DNA from: Blasia pusilla
Taxonomy: Eukaryota > Marchantiophyta > Marchantiopsida > Blasiales
Reading direction: 5' to 3'
NCBI GenBank assembly: GCA_050084515.1
Contig: CM114271.1
Span: 33,418,001 to 33,482,000, forward strand
DNA: 64,000 nt
The notes under the pieces are model-generated. The model saw nothing but the letters and a program-made list of their open reading frames with translations. It had not been told where the DNA came from and searched no databases. The translations under genes were made by a program, and so were the position numbers. Positions within the stretch are counted from its first letter, which is position 1. Every line of letters begins with the position of its first letter. Positions 10,213 to 19,243 of this stretch are shown in pieces.

Positions 10213-10470
10213 ATTCCCATGTTTAAACCTCTTTATGGTGCCTCTTTTATGCGGGCCCAACTTGGGAGAGTAACTTGACCATGGTCTATTCTTCAAGAGG
10301 TTTCTAGAGTGTGGTGTGTGTGTGGAGATGAGAGGTTTGTCACCTTAGAGGAGTTTAGTCGTACTAAAATAGTGAATGTTTTGGCTTGTTACTTTCCTAA
10401 TGAGAGTGGATTACCCCTCTTGGGAGAATAACTCCGCCAAAACCCATTCTTGAGGAGAGTAGAGAATGTC
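10213..10470 (+). repeat. R3 copy to the right of element B
   Basis: Starts GAAATTCCCATGTTTAAACC exactly where RNase H coding ends and matches R3 at 5,603-5,650, then the 6,040-6,090 segment. A second, partial repetition of the AGAGTGGAT.ACCC segment follows at 10,395-10,460. It is not a copy of the L2 LTR. Confidence 0.6.
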
Positions 10471-10502
10471 TATCAAGCATGGATAGGGGTGGAACATGAT
10501 TT

Positions 10503-10904
10503 GTGCCCGACTTTCCTTTCCTCAATCCATACCATGTCAAGATACTCTTTGTAGATAGGCGCTCGTTCACTCGCTATTTAGTTTGTCACTTTGGGGAGGC
10601 GTTCATAAACCAGGTCATTCAATCTCCAACTCCGGTGATCCTTCCTGTCGTCACATATGGAAGGACATGGGATTGTACTTTGTATGTCCTTATATAGCAA
10701 TCCATGGACGTCAATAGGCCTGCTCAAGTAGGATTTAACACTAGTTATGCTATCTTCTTCGTGTACAAGCGTAAAGTAGTTTATAGGGATTTTATAGTTA
10801 GGAATTTTGGGGTCCGATGGTACGAAGAAGTGATCGCCTTGGCACTTCCATTTGTGATACTTGTCGTGAGAGAATGGAGAGTATACATTATAATTTTGTA
10901 TTGA
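10503..10904 (+). pseudogene. Unrecognised decayed coding stretch with two similar halves
   Basis: Two adjacent plus-strand ORFs (10,503-10,697 and 10,704-10,904) are separated by only one stop and a shift. Their translations share a loose pattern: FTRYLVCHFGEAF.NQVI....VILPVV and VYRDFIVRNFGVRWYEEVI.....VILVV. That suggests a duplicated domain about 65 residues long or a tandem duplication of some 200 bp. I do not recognise the protein. It may belong to the element that donated R3, or may be chance; there is no start context or splice evidence to choose. Confidence 0.3.
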
Positions 10905-11244
10905 AAAAGGAGAACTTATTAGAGGGTTCACCTTGTATCGACCACGTCTGCCGCAGCTAGAAGGCATGCCCTTACTCGAAGAAAAGCTCTCGACACGACA
11001 GCGCTTCCGCGCGCCACTCTTTCACACGAAAAATTGACAAAGGAAACATCACAAATAAGCAGTTCTTGCTCCGGTGAGCACTCCCATGAATCGATGAACA
11101 AGTGATACAATCCCCAACCTGCAAAACCAGTGAGTGATCAGCGAGCTCCCCCATGAAGCTCTCTCACTCACTCATTCTCTCTTTGTAAAATAAGATCCAA
11201 TCTCTTTCACAACACCATAGTTCTCATATGTGTGCGCTCTCACA

Positions 11245-11694
11245 TGTCTCTCTAAATATCAACCCAAACCCACTCTCCTAATGAGAGGCTTGGATTACAC
11301 ACACAAGGGAAGCAAGACCATAGCTCCGCCGCCTCATGCCAAGAGGTTCAGCAAAGAGAGAATGAGCTCTCAAGCTCTCTCTCCTTGAGGTATACCCCTC
11401 CCCTCTCCCAAGCTCTCTCCATGGTAACCTATGCTCCCAATCACCTCCTTGGCTCTTGACCTGATGTAGGAGATAAAGGGCCATTTACCAAAGATATAAA
11501 GTTGCTTATATACTCAAAATGGTACTTATCTAAAATAGTAAGTTTCTCAATATGGCTCCAAATGAGCCAAAATGAAGGGTAAACCTGCTCTCTCAAGTTT
11601 CTCGGGGCCTCAGTAGGTCATCCTTGACCTATTGAGCCTGTCATCCACTACTCATGAAGGCGCTCTACTAGATCGTACCAATCTATCCTAAAAG
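11245..11694 (-). repeat. R1 dispersed repeat, copy 1
   Basis: The minus strand matches the plus strand at 21,507-21,950 over most of its length: CTTTTAGGAT at one end, TTGAGGCC/CTGAGGCC, GAGCCATAT.GAGAAACTTACTA, GGAGAGAG, CTCATTC.TTCTTT, CTCTTGGCATGAGGCGGC and TCATTAGGAGAGTGGGTTTGG. No coding capacity or clear LTR ends were found, so its class is unknown. The GC-rich minisatellite starts within a few bases of its end. Confidence 0.7.
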
Positions 11695-11699
11695 ACGTA

Positions 11700-12545
11700 A
11701 GAGGCTGGTTGCGGGCTAGGATGCGGGCCTTGAAGCCCGCCTCAAGGCCAGGTCGCAGGCTACCAAGCTCGCATGCGGGCCAGGTACAGGCCATGAAGCC
11801 CACGCACGGGCTAGGTCGCGGGCCGTGGAGCTCATATGCGGGCTAGGGTGCAGGCCCTCAAGCCCACATCTGGGCTGATTACACGCCGCATGCAGGCTAT
11901 AACACGAGCTCGCGCGCGGGCCTAGAAGCTTGCATGCGGGCTATAGTGCGGGCCCTGAAGTCCGGCTTGCTTTCAAGCCTGGGAGCTTGCCTGCAAGCTA
12001 GGGCAAGGGCATGCGTGCGAGCCGTCAAGCCCGCGCACGGGCTTCTTGTGGGTCTTGGAGCCCGGCTGCATGCTAGGTACTAGGCCGTCGAGACCGCGTG
12101 CGGGTTGATTGCGGACGTGGGAGCCTAGTGCGGACTTGCATTCGAGCCTCCAAGCCGGCCCGCAGGCTAGTTACGGGCTCTAGAGCCCACATGCGGGCTA
12201 TATTGTGGGCCGCCAAGCCCTCTGACGGGGTAGGCTGCGGGCATGGAAGCTCGCATACGGGCTACGGCACGGGCTAGTTGCGAGCCCTAGAGCTCGCGTA
12301 GAGCCTGCGCACGGACTCTTAGGCGCGTAGTGCGGGCTCTACGCGGGCCCTAAAGCCTGCGTGCGGGCTAGGGCACGAGCTTGCCTGCGGGCCCAAGATC
12401 CCGTGGATGGCCCGTAGTGTAGGCTTATAGCCCGCGCAAAGCTTGCATACGGGATACTTGCGGGCCTTGGAGCCCGCCTACGGGCTAGGGCGCAAGGCCG
12501 TGCATGGGCTCTTGGCGGGCCGTGCGGGCCAGGGGTTATGGGCGG
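11700..12545. repeat. GC-rich palindromic minisatellite
   Basis: About 850 bp are made of degenerate units of roughly 30 bp built from GCGGGCTAG, GCGGGCC and AAGCCCGC words, for example AAGCCCACGCACGGGCTAGG. Units contain short inverted repeats (GCCCGC...GCGGGC) and could fold into hairpins. The block is far richer in GC and CpG than its surroundings and ends abruptly at 12,545, where AT-rich sequence begins. The same words fill the interiors of the short inverted-repeat elements at 14.2, 17.8 and 22.1 kb, suggesting a common source. No ORF is supported. Confidence 0.75.
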
Positions 12546-12972
12546 GCCCTCTGATTTTAGTGAGGTATTAAAAAAAATTCTGTCACTATTATGGTTTGGG
12601 TGATTGACGGTTTGAGAGGTTGGAATAAGGTTGTTGTAGGAGAATATAGGTTAGTTAGAAATGAGAGTAATTAATGTATTTGGGATCCTAGTGGTGGAGA
12701 AAGGAATGAAAATATTAAAATAGATTTGAATAGGGTGGTTATATTGCAAAATAGGTCTGGTGGAAATTTAAACTAGATCAAGAAGTTAGGATAGGTCAAG
12801 AAGAAATCTAATAGGAGAATAAAAATAGGCTTATTAAAGAAAATTAATGGAGATCGTTTAGTAATCAATTTTAAGTGGAGGTTGATAATTTGGGGAGTTG
12901 GAAGGGTTCGTTCTCTTCCTTCCATCCTCCCCTATATAAACTTGCTCATTTTTCATAATCTCATTCCTCCCT

Positions 12973-13021
<49 letters not shown>

Positions 13022-13345
13022 GTTTTTTTTCTCCATAGATAGCTTAACTTGATAAGTGAGAATATATTTTGCCACTAGATAACCTTGATACTAAAGGTAG
13101 TTTGGTTATCTTGGTTAGCATATTGATCTTTCTTGTTCATAGTGAGTGTTCCAAGTTTTGTTATTGGAGCATTCACGGAGAATATTTGGTGTAATTTGCA
13201 TATATTTTACTGATCCATCTAATATTGATATAATAAAGAATTGGGAATTTCCCAAATATTTTTGGGTGGGGTTAGTGAGTGCCTGTAGTCATGACCAAAG
13301 CCAGAGAATTCCAATAGATTGTGAAGGAACATTGCTAAGAAGCAC
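12546..13345. other. AT-rich non-coding stretch with CT microsatellite
   Basis: No gene is supported. A perfect (CT)21 tract lies at 12,977-13,018. A short ORF at 13,146-13,370 has a phrase (DPSNIDIIKNWEFPK) that faintly recalls the end of gypsy RT but nothing else fits. Confidence 0.5.
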
Positions 13346-13397
13346 AGATGAAAGGTGGAACATCAAGTAGATGGCATACTCTCAATGCAACATCAGG

Positions 13398-13700
13398 AGT
13401 AGTCTTGGCTCCTACTCTGAATCAGAGCCCTCTCCATACCATTGTTCCTATAGGGTCATCAAAAGAGTGGCGTGTTGCTAGACAACTCAATGCGGATCCC
13501 AACACCCTTCAACGTACCCAAATCATGCATCCTAAATGAAAAATAGCTCCTATGACTCCTAAGGAACTGATGTATATGGCATTGATCTTTGCCCGTTAAT
13601 TTAGGGCCCATATTGCTCCCAAGTCTCCATCGTGACTACTATAAGACTCTCAGGCACGGCTATCTGTGATTACTATGGCGCAACCTCATCTCAGACCACA
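13398..13700 (-). pseudogene. RT N-terminal fragment, element C
   Basis: The minus strand matches element A's DNMT-RT junction and RT entry region. It reads GIRIELS.. TPLF, then MERALIQSRSQD, and stops matching exactly at 13,398. The nucleotide landmark CTTGGCTCCTACTCTGAATC is identical in elements A (about 205) and C (about 13,405). Confidence 0.75.
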
Positions 13701-13814
13701 GAACTCGACTACTTCCTTGCAGTCAACTCCAAACACTCATGTCCTCCATATGTAGTACTGTGATAATCCTTGTCAAACACTTAAGGTCCATCAACTTATC
13801 CATGATATGATATC

Positions 13815-14776
13815 GTCATGTCTTTGATAGTGACGGCACTACCGTCACTCCTATGGAAAATCCCGTCGCCTGCTCTCGTTCATTGGCCTTTAGCTCCACC
13901 AACCACTATGCCTCCTCATCCCAAACCAAGCTTGGATTGGCCTCCTTGTATGCATAGGAAGCGGGAAAACTCACAAAAGTGGGAAAGGCTGCCTGGGGCA
14001 TGCCAATCCTTTTGACCTCACAGTCAATGGCGGTCGATCATGATGCCTCATTCCATGTGATCAACAAGGTGATCAATACAACCGGGTTCCATAATATATA
14101 GAATCCATCAAAAAATGGGAGGGGCACTTCACTCTCACATACGTCCTCCGCAACACCTCATGTGGCACCAAGTTGGTCCACCATAGATGCGGGCAAGGTT
14201 GCACGAGATGTTCACGGACATGTCGCCCAAGCACCTACGGCCCGTATCTAAGCTCGCCCATGGAGACCGCCGAGCCTATAACGGGCATCTGGGTTGGCCG
14301 AGCCCATATCGGTTTTATGGCCCACGGCCAAGACCGTGCAAGGCCCACACATGGCGCGGCTCCTATAGGCCAAGAGCCTATCCAATGGGGACCTAGCCCG
14401 CTTTGTGTAGGCCTCGCCACGGGCCACAAAAGTGGTGCGGGCTCAGCGAGCCCAAGTGCTCGCTACCGGCTTGACGGGCTTCAAGGGCAGGCTTGGGATG
14501 CGCAATGCGGGTACCTTGGATTGCACGAACATGTCCATCTTAGGGATAGGCATAAGCCCGCAGATATGGACACGTCCGCAAATACAGAATCTGTTAGTAT
14601 GCAATCCTGGACGCGGGCGATGTGCTCGTGAATCTACACTTCTTGCATCCAAAAATTCTAATGGGTCGATTAAAGCACGCACATGCTTGGGACTGGTCAC
14701 CACTCGTAAACTCGAATCACCCAAATTCGGCATATTCTCTAGGATGTACACTGGAATCTCATTATCCGTTTGATTC
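13815..14776 (-). pseudogene. C5 methyltransferase remnant, element C
   Basis: On the minus strand, from right to left: motif VI (YILENMPNLGDSSLRVVTS, 14,763-14,700), VDSRAHRPR near 14,620, then a 416-bp insertion, then WWTNLVPHEVLRRTYVRV (14,190-14,130), SFPASYAYKEA..SLVWDEEA and finally NEREQATGFSIGVTVVPSL (about 13,885-13,825). These align with element A's domain. Motif I and the Pro-Cys motif IV are absent because of deletion at the inversion junction. Further stops occur, so this is a dead fragment. The interruption falls inside the Arg-rich motif before WWTN. Confidence 0.8.
14194..14609. mobile_element. Short GC-rich TIR element (hAT-like, non-autonomous) inserted in DNMT of element C
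   Basis: Starts CAAGGTTGCA and ends TGCAATCCTG (reverse complement CAGGATTGCA; 8 of 10 match). Flanks are GATGCGGG (14,186-14,193) and GACGCGGG (14,610-14,617), a probable 8-bp target duplication with one C/T change. The methyltransferase reading frame resumes across the insertion. Eight-base duplications are typical of hAT elements. The interior is GC-rich with GCGGGC-type words and codes for nothing recognisable. Confidence 0.75.
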
Positions 14777-15128
14777 ATGGCCATGGGTGGACTGATTGAA
14801 AGACGGCAAGGAGAGATGGTGATGTTAGCAACATTTGGTAGCGCCATCACTTGGCTTGATGATTTGATTGAGGGTCATATCCATTTAGGGGAGACACTTG
14901 CGCTTGACACTTCTACGCAGAGGATTGTAAGAGAAGCCGCATCATTCCATAGAGGAGAGGTGCCGCTGTGGGGCTCGAGTGAGAAGCCTCGAGGCTCGGC
15001 GGATGAGCACGTGCAGATGGCGTGGAGGAAGATATTTGCACAAGAATGTGATGGCTCAGAATAACCCGAGGTAGCTGGGAGTGCTACGATGACACCCTTG
15101 GACACCACACCCATTATGTGGTGCACTC
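14777..15128 (+). pseudogene. Inverted segment of element C (linker before DNMT)
   Basis: On the plus strand this reads ITWLDDLIEGHIHLGETL, GEVPLWGSSEKPRGSADEHV, AWRKIFAQECDGSE and MTPLDTTPIMWC, the same linker that element A has on its minus strand just before DNMT motif I. Neighbours on both sides are in minus orientation, so it is a local inversion of about 350 bp; the right junction is near 15,130, between CTCCA and TCGGGTACAAC. Confidence 0.75.
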
Positions 15129-15770
15129 CATCGGGTACAACACTACTCCTCTGACCAAGATATTATAGGACTCAAAATCGATCACTATCGCCTTGGCTCA
15201 CACAATAGACTCATTTGATGGATGTCTGGGTCGAATCCTCACCACGACCTCATATCCGGTAATGAACTATGTCATATTTGCTCCACCCAAGGATGTCTAT
15301 ATCTTCAATGGGCAATGATTCACATTGGCCCTCGTAGGCCCAACCTTGTAAATGGTGACTTCCCCAACATCAAGGATTGCGCTCTTGAATCCAAACAAGA
15401 CATGTTGCGGGAAAATCACTCTACCTCCTAGACTCATCAAATGGAAAACATCTTTCCGGTTATCTAGCAACACGACACCTAGAGAAACTATGGCACACTT
15501 TATCACGGGTCTAGCAGGCATCTCCGCCATCCTAGCAGCCGCAACTTGCCATGAATTTTGGGTAGACAGCCCAAGCAAAGGCTCCAAGGCCAAGTCCACC
15601 ACCTCTAAACGTGAGGCACTAACACCAACTCGACACTCACATAGCCAAGCGACCAGTTGGAAAACCTTAACGTGCATACCTCCCAACATCATAATATTGG
15701 AAGGGGAAAACCATGGGGTGCGGTACAATGTAGTATGTGGCACCCCCAACAATGTAATCACCACATGCTC
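15129..15770 (-). pseudogene. Protease-like region, element C
   Basis: The minus-strand ORF at 15,764-15,297 matches element A's 2,823-2,437 region: GVPHTTLYRTPWFSPSN, VFQLVAWLCECRVGVSAS, QVAAARMAEMPARPVIK and IVSLGVVLLDNRKDVF. The protease signature is lost (LFGFKSAILDVGE where element A has LLDxGAQPLMLGK). It then continues as SYNILVRGVVLYPM to the inversion junction. Confidence 0.7.
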
Positions 15771-15788
15771 CTTGTGAATATTTGACGT

Positions 15789-16340
15789 ATGTTGTTGTCA
15801 ACTTTTTCTTCATTGACATCCCCTAGATTGCATCAGCGGTGGTTCTTACCATTTGGGTTAAAGAACGTTCCGACAAAGTTTCAAAGGGATATGGATAGGA
15901 TTTTGATAGGTTTGGATTTTGTTGGGTGTTATATTGATGACATTGTAGTCTTTAGCACCACGGTTGGGAAGCATGAGCGACATCTTGAGGAGGTGTTTTG
16001 ATGATTGCAGTTACATGGGCTGAAGCTATATTTAGGTAAGTCTAGTTCTTCTACGACCAAATTGAGTTCTTGGGTGACACAATATGCCTAGGTGGCCTTG
16101 GTATTCAGTAGATAAAGGAAGAGGCTATCTCACGCATTCCATGCCCTACAGATGTGAGTCGAGTTCTTGAATTCATGGGATTGGAGAATTTTTACCGACG
16201 GGCTTTAGTTTGATTGTAAAGCCGCTAACCTTAGTGACTAGATGGATCACGAGTGGCAATAGGGAGATAAGTACGTGAGAGCATTTTTTTTGCTCGAGGA
16301 TATGTTGACGTTTGCGCCCATATTGAGGAGACTTATCTCC
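15789..16340 (+). pseudogene. RT C-terminal half, element C
   Basis: Plus-strand ORF 15,789-16,001 shows RWFLPFGLKNVPTKFQRDMD and VGCYIDDIVVFSTTVGKHER, that is, the palm with the catalytic YIDD box. After a TGA the frame continues as RLQLHGLKLYLGK and then breaks into several frames (GLGIQQI-like, SRVLEFMGLENFYR). This part is on the strand opposite to the RT N-terminus of the same element. Confidence 0.85.
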
Positions 16341-16750
16341 TCAATATGGACGTCCTTTCCAATTGCATACTAATTCGAGAATGTTAATGTTGGGACTTGG
16401 AGCGCTGCTCACACAACATGATGATGAGGGTAGAAAAATTTTGGTGGCTTACAATAGTCGCTCAAACAATAGTGCAGAGGCAAAGTATAGCTCGTATGAG
16501 GATAAATGTTTGGCGCAGTGTGGGTTGTCGCATATTTTTCAAGTATTATTTATTTGGCAATCCCTTTATGTACCATCATTACTCATCATCATACACTTAA
16601 GTAGTTAATGGAGTTTGACAAGCTTACAATAAAGCTTGTGAGGTGGGCTCTATTGTTGCCAAAGTATGATTTCCATGTGATACATCGATATCTACCTAAG
16701 ATGCTGAACCAAGATGTAGATGGGTTGAGCCTTAACCCATGCCTAAGTTA
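16341..16750 (+). pseudogene. RNase H of element C
   Basis: The plus strand reads MLGLGALLTQHDDEGRKIL, AYNSRSNNSAEAKYSSYEDK and, in a second frame, IFFKYYLFGNPFMYHH, LMEFDKLTIKLVRWALLLPK and YDFHVIHR...NQDVDGLSLNPC. These are gypsy RNase H landmarks ending in the tether that normally leads to integrase. Frame changes and stops show that it is dead. Confidence 0.8.
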
Positions 16751-16879
16751 GCGAGATACGACTGGAGCTCGGTGGCATGGAGAGAGAGATAAGGAGTTGG
16801 TGCCTGGATGGCAAGCGTCAGCCTATTTAGGCTTGTTGGCTATGGAGAGCGAGAGTGGTAAGACTTCTATTGCGAGGTC

Positions 16880-17770
16880 TAATGCAGAGTCCTTAGATCT
16901 AGAGGCCAGCGAGGAGGCGATAGGTGGCCGAGATATTCACTAGGATGGAGAATTCTTTGAGTACTTGTGTACAAGCAACGTTGCAAGCACAATGGATGCT
17001 AGAGAACGGGATCGGATCTAATAGCGAGCTTGACGGTTCCGGTGGGAGTGGACATATATGTTGCAAGTTTGGGAGTATATATGGAAGAGTATGTGTGGTT
17101 CCACATCCTTTGTAGAGAGCATGATTGGTGCAATATTCGGACAAGGAGTTGTGTTACTTTGGAGTGAAGCGGACATATAGCTTGCTCTAGATCTAGATAT
17201 AATATTGGTGGCGAGATATGCAGACTCATGTTCAAAAATTTATTGCCAAGTGCATGGTGTGTAATGGGATCTGGGTGTCGTTCAGTACTTTGACTCCACA
17301 GTTGCATCCATTTCCGATCATGCATTTAGGTTAAAGATTGAATTTGGATTTTGCATGACCTTTACCTTTAATGTAGTGTCATAGTCGTTATGTGTTGGTG
17401 ATGGTCGAGCACTTCTCGAAGTGGATAGAGTTGGTTGCATTTCCTGAAAAAGCAAGTGAGGGAGTAGCATATGCCTTCCTAGATGGAATGTTGAGTCATT
17501 ATGGCGCACGATTAGCTCTTGACAGACAAGGGTACAGAGTTTTACGGGGAGTTTGAGGTCTTGTATGATCAGGCGTTGATTGACCACCGCACCACTTCGC
17601 AAGATCATATTGACGCAGATAGACTAGCCGAGAGGCCGAGTTGTGCAGATGGTGAAGAGAGTTTTATGCAAGTATGGCTTGCAAAGAGATCACCTTGGAG
17701 ATTGGGACCTCTAGTTGCCATGGTTAGCGATGCAATACAGAATCAGCAGATAACTATCCTTCAAGTCTTT
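16880..17770 (+). pseudogene. Integrase of element C
   Basis: The plus strand reads QYSDKELCYFGVKRTY, MQTHVQKFIAKCMVCNGI (part of the zinc-binding N-terminal domain), LTPQLHPFPIMHLG, VMVEHFSKWIELVAFPEKAS, AYAFLDGMLSHYGA, LTDKGTEFYGEFEVLYDQAL and DHRTTSQDH. The TDKGTEF block contains the second catalytic Asp of the DDE core. Reading needs several frame changes and passes multiple stops. Coding similarity ends near 17,770, just before a GC-rich fragment. Confidence 0.8.
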
Positions 17771-17779
17771 CTCACCGTA

Positions 17780-17949
17780 CTGGGTCTTCTAGGGGCCCTG
17801 GCGGGCCACGCAATGCGTGCAGGATTCTTCAACCTAGGTGTACGTGGTGGGCTCCAAGACGGGCTCGGGTGCATGCTGGCCACGCGTGCCCGGGCCTACA
17901 CAAACATAGACAGATCCGCGGACACGGACTTTAGTCGTGTGCAACCTTG
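17780..17949. mobile_element. Right-end fragment of the GC-rich TIR element
   Basis: Ends GTGTGCAACCTTG (TIR CAAGGTTGCA in reverse) and matches the right half of the 22,063-22,517 copy (GGGCCACGCAATG, GGGCTCGGGTGC, CACGGACTTTA). The left end is missing; R1 begins immediately after it. Confidence 0.6.
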
Positions 17950-18215
17950 GTCTTTAGGATAGATCAATGAGATCTAGTAGAGCACCTTCAAGGATATTGG
18001 AGGACATGTTTAAGAGGTCTAGGATGACCTTCTGAGGCCACGGGTAACCTAAGAGAGCAGGTTTTCCCTTCATTTCGGCTCATTTAGAGCCATATAGAGA
18101 ATCTTACTATTTCAGGAAAATTACCATTTTAAGTATAGTTGACTTTATACCTTCGTAAGTGGCCCTTGACCTCCTAAAGCACGTCGACAGCCAAGAAGGT
18201 AACATGTGAGCATAG

Positions 18216-18634
18216 TGTTGGATTCTCAACATCCACTTCTCGCAACGTCATTAATTTGATCGGCTCTTGTATGAGGAGGAGCCTAGATTGATGGTTCCGA
18301 CTTAGGCGTCGAAAGAGTCATAGTAATATGACGTATGTGGCTTATGGAGTGGCATTACTAGGATTCTCTAACCCTATATTGCATCAAGGTGTGGGGCAAT
18401 ATAGGGAAAATATTTTCTATAAATAGAAACAAAGAAAAATAGGTTAAAAACCCTAGTTTCTCGAGGAGTGAAATAGTTGGGAACCGCAACGGTAGTGCAT
18501 TCTCGTATTTCGAGTTATCTCCATGTTCAGGTTCTATCGAAGCTCTTTTATGAGCACACGGACGGACTAGGCCACTTTGTATCTCCAAGATTTGTAAATA
18601 TTTTAATGATTTCATCACATTATATTTTCTCACA
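18216..18634 (+). repeat. Solo LTR, family L1, copy 1
   Basis: The 419-bp block starts TGTTGGATTCTCAACATCC and ends TTTTCTCACA. It is flanked by a perfect 5-bp target duplication, CATAG (18,211-18,215 and 18,635-18,639), and carries a TATA motif (TATAAATAG) near 18,418. TG...CA ends, a 5-bp duplication and no internal coding region define a solo LTR. Confidence 0.85.
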
Positions 18635-18737
18635 CATAGGTTACCGTGGAGAGAGATTGGGAGAGAGAAGGAGGTATACCCAAGGATAGAGAGCTTTAGA
18701 GCTCATTCTCTCTTTCTTGAACCTCTTGGCATGAGGT

Positions 18738-19131
18738 TGTGAAAAAACAGAAAGTGACGAAATCACTGGAATCTTTATAAAACTTAGAGATATAAAGTGG
18801 TCTAGTCCGTCTGTGCGCTTACAGAAGAGCTTCGATGGAACCTAAACATGGAGATAACTCGACATACGAGAATTCGCTAACCCTACGGCTCCCGACTATT
18901 TCACTACTCGGGAAACTAGGGTTTTTTACCTATTTTTCTTTATTTCTATTAATAGAAAAAATTTGTTATAGGGTTAGATAATCCTAGTACGTTGCTCCAG
19001 AAACCATCTACGTCATATTACTATGACTCCTTCAACGTCTAAGTCGAAACCATGTATCTAGGCTTCTCCTTATACAAGGGGGCCGGATCATATTAATGAT
19101 GCTCAGAGAAGTGGATGTTGAGAATCCAACA
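18738..19131 (-). repeat. Solo LTR, family L1, copy 2
   Basis: This 394-bp block is the reverse complement of a relative of the 18,216-18,634 LTR, including the end GAGAATCCAACA. Flanks are GAGGT (18,733-18,737) and AAAGT (19,132-19,136), a possible target duplication after two G-to-A changes. With copy 1 it forms a long inverted repeat with a 103-bp spacer. Confidence 0.75.
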
Positions 19132-19211
19132 AAAGTGGCCGAGCTATGGTCCTTCTTGCCTTGTGTGTGTAACCTAAGCCTCTTATTCGGAGAGTGGGTT
19201 TGGTTTGACAT

Positions 19212-19239
<28 letters not shown>

Positions 19240-19243
<4 letters not shown>

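Larger units (their letters stand above)
13398..17770. mobile_element. Element C: rearranged relative of element A
   Basis: The left part (13,398-15,770) carries RT N-terminus, DNMT and protease on the minus strand; the right part (about 15,789-17,770) carries RT C-terminus, RNase H and integrase on the plus strand. The two parts complement each other: RT breaks after ...RALIQSRSQD at 13,398 and resumes in the palm at 15,800. The simplest explanation is one plus-strand element whose PR-DNMT-RT(N) segment was inverted in place. Inside, 14,777-15,128 is inverted a second time, DNMT motifs I-IV are missing, and a 416-bp element is inserted at 14,194-14,609. No gag or LTR was identified. Confidence 0.8.
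17950..19237 (+). repeat. R1 copy 2, interrupted by two solo LTRs
   Basis: R1 sequence lies in three pieces: 17,950-18,215, 18,635-18,737 and 19,132-19,237. Together they match the uninterrupted copy at 21,507-21,950. The gaps are filled by two LTR-like insertions of one family in opposite orientations. It ends in a (GA)13 tract at 19,212-19,237. Confidence 0.75.

Noticed and set aside
10213-10500. Possible 3' LTR of element B
   Set aside because: It does not match the 6,092-7,089 LTR; it matches R3 at 5,603-6,090, which lies outside the LTR.
11700-12545. CRISPR-like array
   Set aside because: Units are contiguous and degenerate with no constant repeat/variable spacer pattern, and the genome is eukaryotic.
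13146-13370. ORF with DPSNIDIIKNWEFPK, resembling the end of gypsy RT
   Set aside because: The match is only about 15 residues and the expected next block (LRGFLGL) is absent; treated as chance or too decayed.
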